Part shown: positions 61,669 through 64,000 of the stretch, one piece after another
Numbering within the stretch: position 1 is the stretch's first letter
Layout of the letters: every line of letters begins with the position of its first letter
Origin: UBA7702 sp040776805
GTDB lineage: Bacteria > Bacillota > Dehalobacteriia > UBA7702
DNA: 64,000 nucleotides
NCBI GenBank assembly: GCA_040776805.1
Contig: JAXGZS010000007.1
Coordinates: 1 to 64,000 of the forward strand
Direction of reading: 5' to 3'
Notes under the pieces: generated by a model
What the model saw: only the letters and a program-made list of their open reading frames with translations
Told to the model about the DNA's origin: nothing
The model's database searches: none
Translations under genes and position numbers: made by a program

Positions 61669-62721
61669 GTGCTGGAATATGAGGAACACTTTAACAATGT
61701 TGGTACCTTGCAGGAATTACTGAAATATTCCTACGATGCCGACGGCAATGTGGAATACCTGCTGTATAAGGACAATAACTTCAGCAATGCCAACGCCTTT
61801 GACCTTTACTATTACGTCCGTGATGGTGTTGATAACATTACCGATATATTTCAGCTAAGGGAACAGAACGGCAGTTCTACCACGGTGGTGAACCGCGTTG
61901 CCGCCCACTATGAATACGATCCTTACGGCAATATTTTGAGCGTTGATAAGTACAACAACGATCCCATCGGTGATATCAACCCGATCCGTTACAAGGACTA
62001 TTACTACGATCTTCAAACCGGTTGGTATCAAACAGGAAGCCGTTTCTATGATCCGGGAGTCGGCCGCTTTCTCAACGCCGATGGATATGCTTCAACTGGT
62101 CAGGGTATAAGCGGTACTAACATGTATGCCTATTGTGGGGATAATCCAGTAAATAGAACGGACCCCAGTGGTGCATCTTGGAAGAAAATAAAAAAGTTCT
62201 TTAAAAAAGCCAGTAAAAAAATAGTCAAGTTTGCTAAAAGGACGTTTAGATTAACATCTTCTGTATCGTATACTAAGGAAGCTGCCAAAACAAAACCTGT
62301 ATCGTATAGTCCAATTACGTATACAACAGGAGTTATTAACACACAAAGAGTTTCAAGTTCTGGAAGCTCTTCAGCGCCGTTTACATTGAATTATACGTAT
62401 GATACAGATGATCCTATATTGTCATCTTCGCTTAATGTTACGCTAACTATATCTAATTTTAGTATTAAGTTTAGTTCTGCGCCTGATAATACGGGGTTTT
62501 CGGGTTCGGTTTCACACGGTGACACCTCAAGTAGTTTTGGGGTAAAGTATAGCTTAATAGGTCTAAAGAGTGGGTATGAATATTCGACTGAATCCATATC
62601 AGGTGACTCTACAGATAGCACGTATCATAATGCAAGTTTTAACGGCTTTTTCATTTTTACTCTTTTTGGTGAAGCATATTCACCTAGGAGTATAAACCCA
62701 CAAATGGTTCCCGCGCTATAA
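61669..62721 (+). CDS. Orphan RHS core fragment with a different tip (cassette 5)
   Basis: RHS homology starts near 61619; the first possible start is a GTG at 61669. The core diverges from the other cassettes after FLNADG and ends NMYAYCGDNPVNRTDPSGASW, the more usual RHS ending. The tip (residues about 165-350) lacks the Gly/Ala segment. A Lys-rich linker (KKIKKFFKKASKKIVKFAKR) is followed by a Ser/Thr-rich beta-type domain (SSSLNVTLTISNFSIKFSSAPDNTGFSGSVSHGD). No known toxin motif. The following gene belongs to another family than the immunity proteins above. Confidence 0.72.
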   Translation: MLEYEEHFNNVGTLQELLKYSYDADGNVEYLLYKDNNFSNANAFDLYYYVRDGVDNITDIFQLREQNGSSTTVVNRVAAHYEYDPYGNILSVDKYNNDPIGDINPIRYKDYYYDLQTGWYQTGSRFYDPGVGRFLNADGYASTGQGISGTNMYAYCGDNPVNRTDPSGASWKKIKKFFKKASKKIVKFAKRTFRLTSSVSYTKEAAKTKPVSYSPITYTTGVINTQRVSSSGSSSAPFTLNYTYDTDDPILSSSLNVTLTISNFSIKFSSAPDNTGFSGSVSHGDTSSSFGVKYSLIGLKSGYEYSTESISGDSTDSTYHNASFNGFFIFTLFGEAYSPRSINPQMVPAL

Positions 62722-62927
62722 TGGCCAAGCATTATTATATACTTCTGAAAATGGTTTTTAGGCATATGCCGCCTTATATAGCGTTTGGCAGTCAATGATT
62801 GGTTAAACCGCCTTTCAGTAGTTAAAGTGAATGAATTTCATTGTGAATGCCGATCTTTCCCAAGCTTACCGTATATCTATGCTTTACAATATACGAGTTC
62901 TTGTTAAACAAAGGAGTGGTTTTAGGA

Positions 62928-63527
62928 ATGTTTGGAGTAATTAGAATAATATTTTGGAGTATGGCATTTTTAATTTGCTTTCTCATCATAAGAAAATCCG
63001 CGATAATCAATAAGCGTCGTTGGTATTTCAAATCAGCAATCATTGTTTTTGTATTGTACACATTGTCTTGGTTTGTTCCTGTTGAAAATGCTCTTATCAC
63101 GTTTTCTTCACCGGAAGCCACTTTTAATTATACGAATTCGGACAATGTAATACTTGTTGTGGAAGGTGAAGAATCGGCATTGGTGATTGGAGATGATGTT
63201 TCCGATATTATTCCAAAATCAGGTACTGGTTGGAAACAAAGTTTAGCATGGGACGTTAAAATAGTTGTAAACAAAAGATCATCCAATGGGATTGTATTTT
63301 GGGTTTATCAATATAAGGATACGAGGGATTATTATGTTGCGGCATCTGATCCCAAAGGGGGTTCTATTGACGTAACCGATAATCGCGATTCTGTATTTTA
63401 TCATGAGGAAGAACCCAATAATACATTTGATGTAACAATTTACACCTATTACGCTTACGTCCATGATTTAGATGACGAGTATATCTTAATCGTAAATGGT
63501 GAGTTGATTCCGGTATTAGATAAATAA
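62928..63527 (+). CDS. Membrane protein after cassette 5, possible immunity
   Basis: I chose the ATG at 62928 (MFGVIRIIFWSMAFLICFLII) preceded by AGGAGTGG, giving 199 residues. Two membrane helices lie at about 5-22 and 35-55 and an extracellular or cytosolic beta-rich domain follows (NVILVVEGEESALVIGDD, TYYAYVHDLDDEYILIVNGELIPVLDK). It lacks the conserved tail of the other immunity proteins. A paralogue starts 303 bp further on with the same leader. The 206-bp gap before it (62722-62927) has no gene. A role as immunity for tip 5 is inferred from position. Confidence 0.6.
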   Translation: MFGVIRIIFWSMAFLICFLIIRKSAIINKRRWYFKSAIIVFVLYTLSWFVPVENALITFSSPEATFNYTNSDNVILVVEGEESALVIGDDVSDIIPKSGTGWKQSLAWDVKIVVNKRSSNGIVFWVYQYKDTRDYYVAASDPKGGSIDVTDNRDSVFYHEEEPNNTFDVTIYTYYAYVHDLDDEYILIVNGELIPVLDK

Positions 63528-63604
63528 GATTAAACGATACCTGTAAGGCAGAAGATAGTGCTGTGATTTACGAAAGAAGACGAGGGTAAACGTAATGTGA
63601 ATTG

Positions 63605-63640
63605 AAGCGGCAGGCATAAATACGTGCTTGCCGCTTTTAA
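63605..63640 (+). terminator. Terminator after the cassette-5 membrane protein
   Basis: An 8-bp stem AAGCGGCA/TGCCGCTT (63605-63612 with 63629-63636) followed by TTAAAA. About 75 nt after the stop codon. Confidence 0.55.
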
Positions 63641-63829
63641 AAGACAAAATGCCGGTATAGGGAGAAATGCTGAAGGCATGGAATGGCTCTGTGTTTTCCT
63701 GTATACCATTGTAAAATATTTTTTACAAAGCAAGTGTACGATTCTAAGCCTGCTGATAACTTTTAAGTGTTCCGTGCAAATCTTCTTTACACTATACTGA
63801 ACTCTATTAGACGAAGGAGTGCTTTAAGG

Positions 63830-64000
63830 ATGCATGTAATAAGATTTATTTTCTGGACTATCGTAGTCATTGTTAGTTTTTTTCTTATGATAAAACGCAT
63901 GAGGATCCATAAACGCAGTAGGTATCTTGCGGTACTAATTATCGCGTTTATACTACTTTCGCTATCTGCATTGGTTCCCTTTGAAAACGCATTTGTTACA
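63830..64000 (+). CDS. Second copy of the cassette-5 membrane protein, partial
   Basis: An ATG at 63830 with GAAGGAGTG upstream opens a frame that runs off the window (57 codons visible). MHVIRFIFWTIVVIVSFFLMIKRMRIHKRSRYL and VPFENAFVT align with the N-terminus of the 62928 gene (FWSMAFLICFLIIRKSAIINKRRW, VPVENALIT). The preceding about 45 bp are also similar, so the promoter and leader were duplicated together. Confidence 0.65.
   Translation, partial: MHVIRFIFWTIVVIVSFFLMIKRMRIHKRSRYLAVLIIAFILLSLSALVPFENAFVT

Overview
The window looks like chromosomal DNA of an anaerobic Bacillota bacterium, probably Negativicutes or a related Clostridia lineage. The evidence is a dgt-dnaG-rpoD cluster with a 364-residue SigA-type factor, secreted proteins with three C-terminal SLH repeats, FeoAB, a TatD-associated radical SAM protein, and the DUF3793/DUF2325/flavodoxin group. 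No rRNA is present, so the genus is not fixed.

Region 1 (1-20.9 kb) is a genomic island inserted at the 3' end of a tRNA-Ser(CGA) gene. From the left edge to 13.8 kb is one leftward operon coupled by 4-nt ATGA overlaps: XRE regulator, two HsdM-like methyltransferases, an HsdS-like specificity subunit, a 1384-residue NERD/double-kinase/ATPase protein, a 560-residue unknown protein, and the first 781 residues of a large DptH-like protein cut by the window edge. The set resembles the methylation-associated defence system (MADS) and, through the NERD-kinase, PglW. Next come a divergent ImmR/ImmA-type pair and a Y-family polymerase sharing an operator cluster, a sigma-like factor, a PD-(D/E)XK nuclease gene with an in-frame stop, an excisionase-like gene and a tyrosine integrase with an in-frame stop. 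The island therefore looks immobilised.

Region 2 (20.9-46.9 kb) is mostly core genome: tRNA-Ser, tadA, a small ribbon-helix-helix gene, two SLH proteins, a convergent response regulator and histidine kinase, radical SAM, LysR-ispD-like, feoAB, pyridoxamine kinase, Mrp/NBP35, NimA-like and NlpC/P60 proteins, an iron-type cluster (flavodoxin, DUF2325, DUF3793 and a 52-residue membrane peptide), a YtrA-type GntR/ABC operon, dgt-dnaG-rpoD and carbamate kinase. A palindrome GTTAG-N6-CTAAC occurs at the feoAB promoter and three times in the flavodoxin/DUF3793 cluster, which points to one metalloregulator.

Region 3 (47.1-64 kb) is an RHS/WapA-type polymorphic-toxin locus. A full-length secreted RHS gene, broken by frameshifts and a TAG, is followed by four downstream modules. 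Each module repeats about 0.5 kb (once about 1.8 kb) of RHS core with a new C-terminal tip. The expression locus and the first three modules each carry a membrane-anchored putative immunity protein whose last residues are nearly invariant, and a hairpin sits at three junctions. The modules lack convincing start sites and look like silent cassettes that can be recombined into the expression locus. The last module has a different tip and is followed by tandem copies of another membrane-protein family that runs off the right edge.
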